64,000 nt of DNA from Planctomycetaceae bacterium (GTDB lineage Bacteria > Planctomycetota > Planctomycetia > Pirellulales > Lacipirellulaceae). Each line of letters opens with the position of its first letter. The stretch's first letter is position 1. The notes under the pieces were generated by a model. The model did no database searches and was not told the DNA's origin. It was given only the letters and a program-made list of their open reading frames with translations. This document shows positions 50,044 through 59,865 of this stretch, piece after piece. Location: the NCBI GenBank assembly GCA_003233055.1, contig QIKP01000015.1, positions 19,141 through 83,140 of the forward strand, written 5' to 3'. A program made the position numbers and the translations under genes.

Positions 50044-50346
50044 CTATTTCAGCATCCTCTGAAGCTGCTCCTTGAGTCCTGACTCAATCTTTCCTTTGAA
50101 CATCATCGCGGCGATTGGAAGTTTGCCTTGGATGTGAACGGCCGAATCGTCCACGGTCCCCTGTCCACTGATGTTGATGCCGAAGGTCCGGAAGCTAAAA
50201 TTGAGCTTATCCTCTTCCCAGTCTTGTTCCAAATTTTTGACTTGATCGCCAAATTTTTCGGTCACTTTTTCGAGCAAACCTTTCATTTGCTCGATGACTT
50301 CGTCTTTGGTGCGAGAATGAGGGACGGAAACGTTGAATTGGGGCAT
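50044..50346 (-). CDS. Polyhydroxyalkanoate-system family protein (PHA_gran_rgn type)
   Basis: A 100-residue protein, MPQFNVSVPHSRTKDEVIEQ then FRTFGINISGQGTVD then GKLPIAAMMFKGKIESGLKE. This is the pattern of the small PHA granule region family (polyhydroxyalkanoic acid system). In other bacteria members lie in phasin or polyester loci, but no PHA gene is nearby. Function unproven. An internal start gives a compact, well-matched length. Confidence 0.72.
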   Translation of the reverse strand: MPQFNVSVPHSRTKDEVIEQMKGLLEKVTEKFGDQVKNLEQDWEEDKLNFSFRTFGINISGQGTVDDSAVHIQGKLPIAAMMFKGKIESGLKEQLQRMLK

Positions 50347-50539
50347 CTGCCAGACCTTTTTTTCGGGAGCAAGCATTCTACGAACAAGGTTCACCCAACC
50401 CTTCGTATAGGCGGGCCATCAGTCGGTAGCCTAGAGCATTCCCACGAAGAGGCCCACCCAGCTTTCCCTCGGTTGGGCGATGCTATCCTAGACCTTGCTG
50501 GTGACCTGCCTGGTGGAAGCAGGTCTATGCGACACCGAC

Positions 50540-50752
50540 TTACGCGAGAGTTGGATTGTTTTCATCGCCCCATTCGAGGCGATCTTCTTCGTGCCAGAGG
50601 GGGAGTCCTTCGGCGGCCCGGGTGGCGAGCATATCGATTTTCTCCTGGCTGCCAGGCATCGCGATGGTGGAAGAGTATTGATCGCCGTTGGCCTCCAGCG
50701 GCTCGTAGTCCCACACCCCTGCGCGAATTGCCTCAAGTACCGACCTTCTCAT
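50540..50752 (-). CDS. Small conserved planctomycete-type hypothetical protein
   Basis: A 70-residue protein starting MRRSVLEAIRAGVWDYEPLE, with MPGSQEKIDMLATRAAEGLP followed by LWHEEDRLEW. The pattern RSVLEAI-x-G-WDYEP with a later GLPLWH is one I associate with short planctomycete proteins. GGGAGG lies upstream of the chosen ATG. No function is known to me. Confidence 0.7.
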   Translation of the reverse strand: MRRSVLEAIRAGVWDYEPLEANGDQYSSTIAMPGSQEKIDMLATRAAEGLPLWHEEDRLEWGDENNPTLA

Positions 50753-50983
50753 CTTGTCCACCTCCCTTAGAAAAGTACGCAATGGCAACCGGCCAGCGTT
50801 TCCGGTGTTTTGAACAGGGGACCGTCTCAGAAGGTTGCCGATCGACCTGCCTGCCATCGGGACAGGAAAAGCCTCTTACCTAGACCAACGGGCTCACACG
50901 AATAGAAAAGCACGAAAACAGGAATAGGCAGCTCCTCCTTCCACCCCCAACGTTATCGGATTGTCCTCATTCCCGCTGGGATG

Positions 50984-51820
50984 TCAAGAAAATCGAGAAA
51001 GTTCCTGAGAAAGGGTTTCTCGCAGCCGCGCAACCCTTGATCTGCAAATCCCCCCATTCCGCTTCCCCTCCTCACAGACGGCTCCTCGCACCGCGATAAG
51101 GGCGGGATTCGCCTGGAGAATCTGGGGCAGATCGACCTCCCGAAGGCTTCCCGCTGCGACGGGCCAGAGACCCCTGTCGCGAGCGGAAGCGAACAGCCTT
51201 TGAAGTTCGAGAGGGTGAAGGTAGTCGAGCAGTCGGCCGCTCTTTTTATGGTAGGTGTCGACCAGGAACGCCGGGCAACCGCACTCTTGGGAGGCTGCCA
51301 GCACTTCGCTGGCAGGAGGTCCGTCGCAAAGTTTCCGATCGGCATAGAAGACGGCGACCAGCTTGGTCGAACGGGGGAGCTGATTTCCCAAGTCTGCCAG
51401 CGTGCGCTGCCAGCCTTCTCGCCCTGCGCAGCCAGCCAGGCCAACCTTGGCGATCGCCACCCCCTCGAGCCAGCCCCAACTCTTGTAGGTGTGCGGTGAT
51501 AGCTCAAGCAGTTCACCAAGTGCAGCAGTCAAAGGCCTTCGATCGCCAACGACTTCTGCAATAGCGGCGACGACTTCAGGAGAGGCCGCTCCGAGTGGTC
51601 CATTCGCCGGTTCCTTGACATCCATCCAATCAGCGCCCCCTTCCATGGCTTCGACCGCTTCGGGGACGTTTCGCACGCTTACCAATAATTCGGTCGGCAG
51701 AATTCCTTGTGCTCGCAGGTTGTCGGACCTGGATGCTGGCAAGGGAAGGTTGGGGGGGGCGTTCTTCGGCACGGCTCGGACTCTCCAATAGGAATGGGCT
51801 CCAACGGGATGGGCGACCAC
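50984..51820 (-). CDS. (5-formylfuran-3-yl)methyl phosphate synthase-like protein (MfnB family)
   Basis: A 278-residue protein. TELLVSVRNVPEAVEAMEGG and ADWMDVKEPANGPLGAAS match the MfnB (DUF556) family, which condenses two glyceraldehyde-3-phosphate molecules into the furan of methanofuran. Lysines in DVKEP and AIAKVG fit the expected catalytic positions. Planctomycetes use methanofuran-type cofactors for formaldehyde oxidation, so this fits. The N-terminal 40 residues are unlike the family, and the real start may be downstream. No other C1 genes flank it. Confidence 0.82.
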   Translation of the reverse strand: MVAHPVGAHSYWRVRAVPKNAPPNLPLPASRSDNLRAQGILPTELLVSVRNVPEAVEAMEGGADWMDVKEPANGPLGAASPEVVAAIAEVVGDRRPLTAALGELLELSPHTYKSWGWLEGVAIAKVGLAGCAGREGWQRTLADLGNQLPRSTKLVAVFYADRKLCDGPPASEVLAASQECGCPAFLVDTYHKKSGRLLDYLHPLELQRLFASARDRGLWPVAAGSLREVDLPQILQANPALIAVRGAVCEEGKRNGGICRSRVARLRETLSQELSRFS

Positions 51821-52048
51821 TTGTAACGGTTGTTCGGATTCTATCCAATCGACGTGCGTTGAGTCGTCATCGGTTTCGGCAATTGCCTATCGGCTTCGGA
51901 CATGCCGTAACCTACCCTTGGAACACCCGTTCGCAATCCTGTATCTGGTGCCGACCGGTTTTGGTTTCCGACAGGGGCATCGCGATTTCTCTGCATTGTA
52001 ATTATTTCTTAGCCATAGTAATAACCCCTGAGCGATGGCCGATCCTCC

Positions 52049-53704
52049 ATGGCACTTTCCACAGACCAATCGACTTCTAATGCGGTGAACGGGGTGGTCG
52101 TAGCGATTGCCGGTTTGGTGATCGTCTACGCCATTAGCCTGTCGTTGGGGCTTCCTCAGCATGGAACCGAGATGGTTGTGCAGCATGCTTCGCATAGCGA
52201 GGCGAGCAGCCCAACCGCCGAGGGGCACGCCCACGATGACCAAGACTCGGATCTCCATGCCGATGCCAATGCCGAGGGAGCCCAGGAGGCGGGTGACCTC
52301 GTCAGCGCGGCACCCCCGTTCTGGACCGTCATTCCCTTTGTGCTCCTTCTGGGGGCGGTTGCGATCCTCCCGTTAATCCCCGCGACCGAGCATTGGTGGG
52401 AATCCAACCTTAGCCGATTCAAAGTGGCCGCCGTGTTGAGTTTGGCGACCTTGCTCTACTACGGCTGGATCCATTCTTCCCCGGTAGACGGGCACTGGCC
52501 CTATCATTACGTGGTGGAGCCGGCGGCCAAGGGGATGAATTGGGGATTCATCCAGGCGATTCTAGGTAGTGCGATGGTGAGCGAGTTTGTCCCGTTCATC
52601 GTCTTGCTCTTTAGCCTCTACACGATTAGCGGTGGGATTCGGATCGGCGGCGACCTACGGGCCAATCCGATGACCAACGCCTCGTTCATGGCGGCGGGAG
52701 GATTGCTGGCGAGTTTTATCGGCACCACGGGCGCTGCTATGTTGCTCATTCGGCCTCTCCTTGAAACCAACAAAGAGCGTCGCTACGTCGTCCACACAGT
52801 CGTCTTCTTTATTTTCATCGTCTGCAATTGCGGTGGTTGCCTGCTACCCATTGGCGATCCGCCGTTGTTTCTGGGGTACCTCGAAGGGGTCCCTTTTACC
52901 TGGACGTTGTTTGCCTTGTGGAAACCGTGGCTGCTGGCGAACGGTCTGTTGTTGGCTATCTATCTGGTGCTCGATAATCTGTGGTACTTTCGGAAGGAAA
53001 CCATCGCCGACCACTATCGCGATATTACTCACACCACGAAACTTCGTTTCGAGGGGTTGGGACTCAACGTGCCGCTTCTTCTGGGGGTGGTACTGGCAGT
53101 CGCTTTACTGGATCCGACGAAGACCCTCCCTGGAACCGATTCCCATCCATGGATGTTCTCACGCGAAGTGGTGCAGCTCCTTCTTGTGGGAATCGCACTC
53201 CAATTTGGGGCATCTGCGGTACGGCACAAGAATGCCTTCAACTACCACGCCATCGTGGAGGTCGCCGTACTCTTCTTTGGAATATTTATCTGCATGCAGC
53301 CCGCCTTGCAGATTTTAGGTGAGTATGGTGGCAAACTGGGAGGCATGCTGGGTGCTGAAGGGGGCGTACTCTCCAACGCTCACTACTTCTGGATTACTGG
53401 TGGTTTGTCGAGTGTGCTCGACAACGCTCCGACCTACCTCGTCTTCTTCAAAACCGCGGAGGCGACGGCCAGCTCAGGCCTCTACGTGCCAGGGACTCAT
53501 GTGGAAGAACCGATTCTCATCGCCATTAGCCTGGGGGCCGTACTGATGGGGGCCATGACCTACATCGGGAATGGGCCCAACTTCATGGTTCGGGCGATTG
53601 CGGAGAAGTCGGGAGTCAAGATGCCCAGCTTTTTCGGCTACGTCGGCTACAGCGTTGTATTCTTACTGCCAGTGCTGTGGGTCGTGGCTTGGCAGAATTG
53701 CTGA
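52049..53704 (+). CDS. Na+/H+ antiporter, NhaD/citrate-transporter family
   Basis: A 551-residue polytopic membrane protein (about 11 segments). NCGGCLLPIGDPPLFLGYL and SVLDNAPTYLVFFKTAEA are recurring ion-transporter (IT) superfamily motifs, the latter a re-entrant hairpin. NhaD and related proteins exchange sodium for protons. An N-terminal loop (residues 50-95) rich in His, Asp and Glu may sense metal or sit in the periplasm. Substrate not proven from sequence. Overlaps nothing; a possible start for RNase D lies inside its end. Confidence 0.85.
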   Translation: MALSTDQSTSNAVNGVVVAIAGLVIVYAISLSLGLPQHGTEMVVQHASHSEASSPTAEGHAHDDQDSDLHADANAEGAQEAGDLVSAAPPFWTVIPFVLLLGAVAILPLIPATEHWWESNLSRFKVAAVLSLATLLYYGWIHSSPVDGHWPYHYVVEPAAKGMNWGFIQAILGSAMVSEFVPFIVLLFSLYTISGGIRIGGDLRANPMTNASFMAAGGLLASFIGTTGAAMLLIRPLLETNKERRYVVHTVVFFIFIVCNCGGCLLPIGDPPLFLGYLEGVPFTWTLFALWKPWLLANGLLLAIYLVLDNLWYFRKETIADHYRDITHTTKLRFEGLGLNVPLLLGVVLAVALLDPTKTLPGTDSHPWMFSREVVQLLLVGIALQFGASAVRHKNAFNYHAIVEVAVLFFGIFICMQPALQILGEYGGKLGGMLGAEGGVLSNAHYFWITGGLSSVLDNAPTYLVFFKTAEATASSGLYVPGTHVEEPILIAISLGAVLMGAMTYIGNGPNFMVRAIAEKSGVKMPSFFGYVGYSVVFLLPVLWVVAWQNC

Positions 53705-53799
53705 ATCTTACACGATTGCAGCCGACTGCCAGCACCTCTACACTGTCGGTAGCCATTCGGCTTCTCCCGCCACCCTACCCTCTACCCCCGAACCCTTCT

Positions 53800-54978
53800 G
53801 TGGACTACCAGAGGATAACCACTGCCGAAGGGCTCGCTTCGCTTTGCGACGAAATAGCGCAGTCCGACCGCGTCGGATTCGATACCGAGTTTGTATCGGA
53901 AGACACCTTCCGCCCGGAACTCTGTCTGGTGCAAGTCATCACGGAGCGTGGGATGTCGGTGGTCGATCCCCAGCTCGTGAAAGACATGAACCCCTTCTGG
54001 CGGGCGTTGGCGGATGGCGAGCATGTGACCATCGCCCATGCCGCGCGAGAAGAGCTCAATTTTTCGCTAACGGCGATCGATCGAGTGCCGAAAAATCTGT
54101 TCGATACGCAAATCGCTTCTGCTTTTTGTAGCAACGAGTATCCCGCCGCTTATGCTTCGGTGGTGACGCGGATTCTGGGAAAACGTGCTGAAAAAGGGGA
54201 ACAGCGAACCGACTGGCGTCGCCGGCCCCTGACCGATGCCCAAATCAACTACGCCTTGGAGGACGTTCGCCATCTCTTCGCGCTGCACGACAAGATCATC
54301 GCGAACATCGACCAACTTGGACGCACCTCCTGGCATGAAGAGGAGACTGCCAGCTTCGTTGAAGAAGTCATCGCCGCCCGAACCCGGCAGCGATGGAGAC
54401 GTGTCTCGGGTATTGGAAGCCTCGGGCCGAGGAATTTGGCGATCGTTCGCGAGTTGTGGCTTTGGCGACAGCAGGAAGCAGAGCGGCGCGACGTGCCAGC
54501 AAAACGGGTGCTCCGGGACGATCTGCTCGTGGAACTTGCCAAACGTAAGACTTCGAGCCCGGAAAAAATTCGCGCCGTTCGCGGCATGAACTATCGATCG
54601 GTCAAGGACTCGATCAACGACCTCGCCTCATGCGTGGAGCGAGGCTTGGAAGCTTCGCTGGACGACTTGAAGTCCTCTCCCTCCAAGTCGATGCCGTCGC
54701 AGCTCAATCTTCTCGGACAAGTCCTCGTGCCGGCGATCACTAGTGTTTGTCGCCGAGCGAAGCTCGCCACCAGCATGGCTTGCACGGCGACCAATGTTCG
54801 TGAGATGATCGCCCATCAACTCGGATTTGGCCGAACCAAAGAGGCGGAGCTACCGGTCCTTGCGCGTGGCTGGCGATCCGAACTGATCGGATCGCTTATC
54901 GACGATCTCCTCTCCGGTCGTAAATCGATTCACATCGACGATCCACGCAGTGAGCATCCGCTGGAGCTGGTGGAGTAG
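53800..54978 (+). CDS. rnd: Ribonuclease D
   Basis: 3'-5' exonuclease for tRNA maturation. The 392-residue protein has DEDDy residues: DRVGFDTEF, KNLFDTQIA and the Tyr/Asp set in INYALEDVRHL. Two HRDC-like helical regions follow (about residues 205-285 and 310-380). GTG at 53800 gives VDYQRITTAEG, matching family starts; a GTG at 53677 would overlap the antiporter gene. Downstream of the antiporter on the same strand. Confidence 0.92.
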   Translation: MDYQRITTAEGLASLCDEIAQSDRVGFDTEFVSEDTFRPELCLVQVITERGMSVVDPQLVKDMNPFWRALADGEHVTIAHAAREELNFSLTAIDRVPKNLFDTQIASAFCSNEYPAAYASVVTRILGKRAEKGEQRTDWRRRPLTDAQINYALEDVRHLFALHDKIIANIDQLGRTSWHEEETASFVEEVIAARTRQRWRRVSGIGSLGPRNLAIVRELWLWRQQEAERRDVPAKRVLRDDLLVELAKRKTSSPEKIRAVRGMNYRSVKDSINDLASCVERGLEASLDDLKSSPSKSMPSQLNLLGQVLVPAITSVCRRAKLATSMACTATNVREMIAHQLGFGRTKEAELPVLARGWRSELIGSLIDDLLSGRKSIHIDDPRSEHPLELVE

Positions 54979-55044
54979 GTGCTCGGCATGTGCTCAACGT
55001 CATGAACGGCACTTGGGGTAACGGAGCAAATTCCGTTCTACGTT

Positions 55045-56664
55045 GTGACCGACCAATTTGTTTATGAACTGCTGATCGTACTATCGTTTGGGCTCGTGGC
55101 GGGTCTCGTAAGCCGTCAACTGCGAGCGCCAACGCTCGTCGGCTACCTGGCGGCAGGTGCCCTGCTGGGGCAGGGGGCGCTCGGGTGGGTGTCGCCTGAC
55201 ACGCATGAAATCGAATGCCTGGCCGAGGCGGGCGTATTCTTCTTGCTGTTCTCCATCGGGTTGGAATTCACGTTCGACGAAATTTTCCGAATGCGATGGC
55301 ATCTGGTCATTGGCGGAATGGCCCAGATGCTGATGACCAGTTTGCCGGTCGTCGCTCTCTTGTTGTACCTGAACTTCGACCCGGCAACCGCCGTTTTTCT
55401 GGCGGCAGCCGTTGCCTTTAGCTCGACCGTTCTCGTCTTCAAGTTGCTCACCGAAGCGGGCCATGCCGGCATGCCCCATGGACGACGTGCCATCGGCATT
55501 CTGCTGTTTCAGGACGCGGCGCTCATCCCGCTTCTCCTGGCGACCACGATGCTCGTTGGCGAGCAACCGACCTTGCAGGATTATTTCTGGCTTGCAATGA
55601 ATTCGGTTCTTTTTATTTTCGTTGTCTTCGGGTTGCGACAACTCTTGGTCACGTGGGTGGTGCCGAGCCTTGCCTCGCACCGTAGCCCTGAATTGGTCGT
55701 TTTGTTCGCTCTCGTCGTGTTGGGTTCGGTCACTCTATTCGCACACGTCTTGGCGTTGCCGGCGGCCGTCGGAGCGTTCGCCGCAGGGCTCAGTTTCGGC
55801 GGCAATCGTTGGACGGGTCAGATCGACGCGCTTCTGCTTCCGTTTCGCGAGACCTTTGCCGCCATCTTTTTTGTATCTCTTGGTCTGCTCCTCAAGTTAA
55901 GCCATGTCGCGGAGGAACCGTTTCTGGTACTCGGCGGAATCGTAGCGGTTGTTGCGCTCAAAGCGACCGCTGCCACCCTCGCGATGCGACTCACCCAGTT
56001 GTCGTGGCGACACTCCTTCGGAATGGGATTGGGGTTAGCACACATCGGGGAATTCGCCTTCGTCTTGCTTTTCATGGTCGCTCACCATGTAGGGCTCATC
56101 TCCGAGCAATCGGTGGAACGGCTTCTCGTTATCGGACTCGGCACACTCATCATCTCGCCTCTATTGATGAAACTCGGGTTGCGATGGTTGGACGATACGA
56201 CGACGCCGGAAGTGCGACAGACTTCTTCGGACTCGATCGCTCCTGGATCGGTGCTGGTGGTCGGATTAGGGCCCGTCGGTTGCACGGTTGCGTCGCAGCT
56301 GGAAACGATTGGCTACGAGCTGACGCTTATCGATCGCAGTCCGATCAACCTGCAGGCGTTTGCCCAGCAAGGGTTTCGAACTCTGGCGGGCGACGCAACG
56401 GAGCCAAGCTTGTTGGAGGCCTCGCGAATCGATACTTTTGAGCTCGTCGTGATCTGCGTGCCGGACGACCCCGTGGCGATTCGTCTTGTCAAGGAAATCC
56501 GGCAACGGAATAGCCAGGCCTCAATCTACGTCCGCTGTCGCTATGCCACGACGGTTCCTCCTCTCGAGCGAGCCGGTGCCAATGTCGCGGTGAGCGAAGA
56601 AGCGACCGCATCGCTCGAATTACTGACTCGAATCCATGAGACGGTTGCCAAGGCCCCGCATTGA
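55045..56664 (+). CDS. Kef-type cation:proton antiporter with RCK domain
   Basis: A 539-residue protein of the CPA2 family. Membrane part: residues 8-385 with APTLVGYLAAGALLG, SIGLEFTFDE, LPAAVGAFAAGLSF and HIGEFAFVLLF. The C-terminal TrkA-N/RCK domain (VLVVGLGPVGCTVASQLE) binds nucleotide and may gate transport. Such proteins exchange potassium or sodium for protons. No glutathione-binding KefC signature was checked. GTG start. It follows rnd. Confidence 0.93.
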   Translation: MTDQFVYELLIVLSFGLVAGLVSRQLRAPTLVGYLAAGALLGQGALGWVSPDTHEIECLAEAGVFFLLFSIGLEFTFDEIFRMRWHLVIGGMAQMLMTSLPVVALLLYLNFDPATAVFLAAAVAFSSTVLVFKLLTEAGHAGMPHGRRAIGILLFQDAALIPLLLATTMLVGEQPTLQDYFWLAMNSVLFIFVVFGLRQLLVTWVVPSLASHRSPELVVLFALVVLGSVTLFAHVLALPAAVGAFAAGLSFGGNRWTGQIDALLLPFRETFAAIFFVSLGLLLKLSHVAEEPFLVLGGIVAVVALKATAATLAMRLTQLSWRHSFGMGLGLAHIGEFAFVLLFMVAHHVGLISEQSVERLLVIGLGTLIISPLLMKLGLRWLDDTTTPEVRQTSSDSIAPGSVLVVGLGPVGCTVASQLETIGYELTLIDRSPINLQAFAQQGFRTLAGDATEPSLLEASRIDTFELVVICVPDDPVAIRLVKEIRQRNSQASIYVRCRYATTVPPLERAGANVAVSEEATASLELLTRIHETVAKAPH

Positions 56665-56686
56665 TTGGAGGCCTACGGCTACCTTC

Positions 56687-59017
56687 CTAGCGATCAAATC
56701 GTGAGGCTCGCGAAGCCGACTCCAGTGGACGATTGCCAGGGCCTACCGTGGTGTCGTCTTGGTAGAAACGCGTCGTCTCCTCGGCGGCGAGCTTGATCTC
56801 CAGGTCGCTGCAAACGACTTCGGCGCGGAAGAGGTGGGTCCCGGCCGATCGAGATTTTGCTCGAATCTTCAGCCGGATCTTTTGGCCAGCTGGCAACGTG
56901 GCTATCGTCTGGAATCCAACCCGTCCGTCGGCGATCGTGGCACCAGCGCCGATTGCCTCAAGCGGTTCGATGCCTTCGGAAAAAAGACCGACGACATGGA
57001 TCGATTCCGCAGCCGTACGGCCACGGTTCGTCACGGTGATTTCGTAGTCGATTTCCGTTCCGACCGGGACTGGCCCCTTGGGGTCGATCACGTCGAGTTT
57101 CAAGTCGGCTAGTGCAATGACTTCGGTGGCTGCGATCTTGGTATCGTGGGCGTTTCCATTGGCTGTCGTCACTGCCAGACGCAGCTCGTTCCGCCCGGCC
57201 TGGTTGACCGTGCCACGAAGCTCTAGGTAACGATCATCGCCCGGACGCAGCGATCCGATTTTCCACATGACCCGGCGACCGTCTGACGTGGTACGATGGC
57301 CATCGCTTGCGGAGCGAAAGACAAAGCCGGTCGGCAACGTGACTTCCAACTCTGTCTGCTCGGCCGCAGCCGTTCCCGGATTACGAACCCGGAAAAAATA
57401 GGTCGCCTCGGTGCCTGCGTATTTTTCGGTGGGGCCACGCCAGTCGACGCTGAGCTCTGCCTTGCGGCATAAAATCTGCTGTTCGGTTTCGGCGTGAAGG
57501 TTGCCGTCGGCGGTGGCAACCGCTCGCATGGCCAGCTCGCCCGCCTCTCGGGCGGTGATTTCGATTTCGATCGATTTGGCTTCTCCTGGAGCAAGCAAGG
57601 GAATGCGGTAACTGCTCACCGCTTGGCCACCGCCAGGAGGCATGAGTTGCACAAAGACATTTTCCGCTGCGCCCGTTCCGGGATTGGTGACAGCCAAGCG
57701 ATAGGTTTGCACGCGACCAAAGAAGACTTCTTCGGGACCGCTGATCGCCATGTGGAGTTTGGGCTCCTGGACTTCTACTATGGCGGTCGAATTCACGGCG
57801 GCGTATTTCCAGCTCACCTCCAAGGCGAGTGGTTGGCTTGTCTTGGGGACGAGCACGATGTCGACGGTTTCGGTCTGGCCTGCGGCAAGGCTGGACAACT
57901 CCCACCGCAAGACGCGGATGTCGCCCGTCACGCCAGATCGATTCATCGTTCCAACCGAAGCGTTCGTATGGATGACTTCTGCCCAAGCAGGAACGCGAAT
58001 TTCCGTTGAAAGTTGGCGAGCCGTAACCGAGCCACGATTTTCTAGTGCGATCCGATAAGGCGATTCGCGGCCAATCAAGATTTGGCTTGGGCCAATGACG
58101 CGAGAATGAATCAGCGGAAGTTGCTCGGAGACGAGGACATTCGTTCCGTAGGCCGTGCTAGAGAGGGGCGAGGCCGCACCGGCTCCTACTCGCGAAGCCG
58201 CAAAGCGATCGGAATGATTTTTGTCCATCGAGAGGCTGCCTGCTCGCCCTTCGGGCTCCGAAAAGGCATGTTCTGCTCGGGCTCCCTGGCCTGTGGCCAG
58301 TTCGTGGGCATCGGCGCTCCCGATGTCGTTCGTGTCATTGGCTAACGTGTCATCGGCCAACATGTCGGTGGCTAAGTCGCTAGGCGAGGGGCCCTCGATA
58401 TTTGGCACGGCTTTGTCTGGCAGGGCGGACGACGAAGGCGTTAAGGAGAGGGAAGTTTCCCCTAGCGTCCTGGGCTCTTCGCCGGAGAGAACCCCGCCCG
58501 TATCGCGCGATGCGGCTGTTGAGTTGATAAAATCCCGCGCCAGGTCGCCTTGTTGGGCGAACGCCGGACGCCGGCGGCTGGAGCGAGTGGCAGGTGAGGT
58601 GGAAGCGACGTCGTCTGGCGCGGAATAGTTCCTGTTCGGAAGGCTGGCAACCCTAGTTGCGGTGACGCTGGTCGCCGCATGAGGATTCTTCCTGTTGCTT
58701 TTTGGTTCCGGCGCACCGGAACCCAACGCATCAAACAGGTCAATCTGATCGAGCGGCTTCCGTTGGCCTTGCCGCCACGTGCCGCCAGGATTTGCCGCGA
58801 TACGCACCGGCAAGGTGGTTCGGCCCCGTTGGCTGGCCGACGAGGGCGCTTCGGTACCCTTCGTCTGCTTGGATTCTTGGCTTGGCTGCGCCAGGCGATC
58901 TGCAAGATCGAACCCACCCGACTTCGGCTGGGCCATCGCGAGCGATGCAAGCATTGCTGGGGCGAGCATCGAGGCGATGTGGAGAAAAGTACCTGGACGG
59001 TTGAACGGGCGCTGCAT
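56687..59017 (-). CDS. Exported multi-domain DUF11/CARDB-like protein
   Basis: A 776-residue protein with a signal peptide (LHIASMLAPAMLASLAMAQ) and a low-complexity Ser/Pro/Ala region (30-270) that is probably disordered. From about residue 290 at least four immunoglobulin-like DUF11/CARDB units repeat, with NRGSVTARQLSTEI, NPGTGAAENVFVQL, NPGTAAAEQTELEV and NRGRTAAESIHVVG as the recurring strands. AAGGATG upstream supports the ATG. Likely a cell-surface or envelope structural protein. Converges with the antiporter gene. Confidence 0.82.
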   Translation of the reverse strand: MQRPFNRPGTFLHIASMLAPAMLASLAMAQPKSGGFDLADRLAQPSQESKQTKGTEAPSSASQRGRTTLPVRIAANPGGTWRQGQRKPLDQIDLFDALGSGAPEPKSNRKNPHAATSVTATRVASLPNRNYSAPDDVASTSPATRSSRRRPAFAQQGDLARDFINSTAASRDTGGVLSGEEPRTLGETSLSLTPSSSALPDKAVPNIEGPSPSDLATDMLADDTLANDTNDIGSADAHELATGQGARAEHAFSEPEGRAGSLSMDKNHSDRFAASRVGAGAASPLSSTAYGTNVLVSEQLPLIHSRVIGPSQILIGRESPYRIALENRGSVTARQLSTEIRVPAWAEVIHTNASVGTMNRSGVTGDIRVLRWELSSLAAGQTETVDIVLVPKTSQPLALEVSWKYAAVNSTAIVEVQEPKLHMAISGPEEVFFGRVQTYRLAVTNPGTGAAENVFVQLMPPGGGQAVSSYRIPLLAPGEAKSIEIEITAREAGELAMRAVATADGNLHAETEQQILCRKAELSVDWRGPTEKYAGTEATYFFRVRNPGTAAAEQTELEVTLPTGFVFRSASDGHRTTSDGRRVMWKIGSLRPGDDRYLELRGTVNQAGRNELRLAVTTANGNAHDTKIAATEVIALADLKLDVIDPKGPVPVGTEIDYEITVTNRGRTAAESIHVVGLFSEGIEPLEAIGAGATIADGRVGFQTIATLPAGQKIRLKIRAKSRSAGTHLFRAEVVCSDLEIKLAAEETTRFYQDDTTVGPGNRPLESASRASRFDR

Positions 59018-59383
59018 GATCGCATCCTTGCGTGCCGAGGGGCGGTTTCGGCAGGAACAGCCCGCGCTCGGTTGGCGGTAGTCCGATCCTGCTATCGGTG
59101 GGGTATCGGCAAGACCAACACGACGAGTTGAATCAATCACAACAATTCTTCCGATTAGTGAAGAGGCGTAGTCTGCGGGTTTAGCGAGTTTTTATCCTTG
59201 GCAACTCGGCTCCCTCCATCGGGCGATTTTGTCTAACCGGTCTTCCGCCAAAAGGGTCAAAAATCGAACCAGGGAACCTAGGAATCGAGGCGATTCGGAG
59301 TTTCTATTGTCCCGATTAACGGGGATTCGCCCAAAAGGTGCCAATATTCGTAACCATTCGTAACCAATTGACGCTCCACGAAC

Positions 59384-59443
59384 CTTTCAGCCTCCGGTCG
59401 CTGACGCTTCATGAATCTTTCAGCCTCCGGTCGCTGACGCTTC
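59384..59443. repeat. 27-bp direct repeat, two copies
   Basis: CTTTCAGCCTCCGGTCGCTG followed by ACGCTTC occurs at 59384-59410 and 59417-59443. It relates to CGCTAACGCTTCCGG motifs near 1660, a dispersed family. Confidence 0.75.
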
Positions 59444-59529
59444 CGGCTCGCCTTTGGGCAGCGAAACTCCCATTGGAGCAAATGGGCCGTAGAATTCCAC
59501 TACGATTTATGGGCCATTTGTTTTCTGCG

Positions 59530-59840
59530 TTCAACGGACAACGGAAAAAGGGAACCACGAATCGAACGAATCCGACGAATAACGGAAGAGGAAGCCTCCG
59601 CAGTGGTTAAAAAAAGACGACGAAGATTGGCCACAGATAAACACAGATAAACACAGAGGAACGCCGATGGTCGGTTGGAGAAATGAAGCAGAAACTCCGG
59701 TTGCTCCCTTCGGCACAACACAAAACGAGGTGCCTTCTCTCCTTACAATACATCTGCGTCTATCGGCGCTTATCCGCGGCTATTCGTAGGATTCGCGTGA
59801 TTCGTGGTTGCCACCTTCGCCCGCGAACCTCCCGCTCCGA
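59530..59840. repeat. CAGATAAACACAGATA-type dispersed element
   Basis: It includes GGCCACAGATAAACACAG repeated in the middle, AACCACGAATCGAACGAATC at the left, and complementary-looking CTGCGTCTATCGGCG, ATTCGCGTGATTCGTGGTTG at the right. The ends are roughly inverted. A shorter relative starts near 63845. Similar orphan elements are known in many genomes of this phylum and others. Confidence 0.65.
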
Positions 59841-59865
59841 TTTCTTCTCGCGTAAGAACGTGCCG

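Larger units (their letters stand above)
59018..59865. other. Repeat-rich intergenic region upstream of the DUF11 gene
   Basis: No gene supported. It holds a 27-bp direct repeat (59384-59443), CATTCGTAACC duplication and a CAGATAAACACAGATA-type element (59530-59840). Small frames that cross it encode only repeat sequence. Confidence 0.6.

Noticed and set aside
59278..59481. Small minus-strand frame with repeated RQRPEAERF
   Set aside because: It is only the translation of the 27-bp direct repeat and not a gene.
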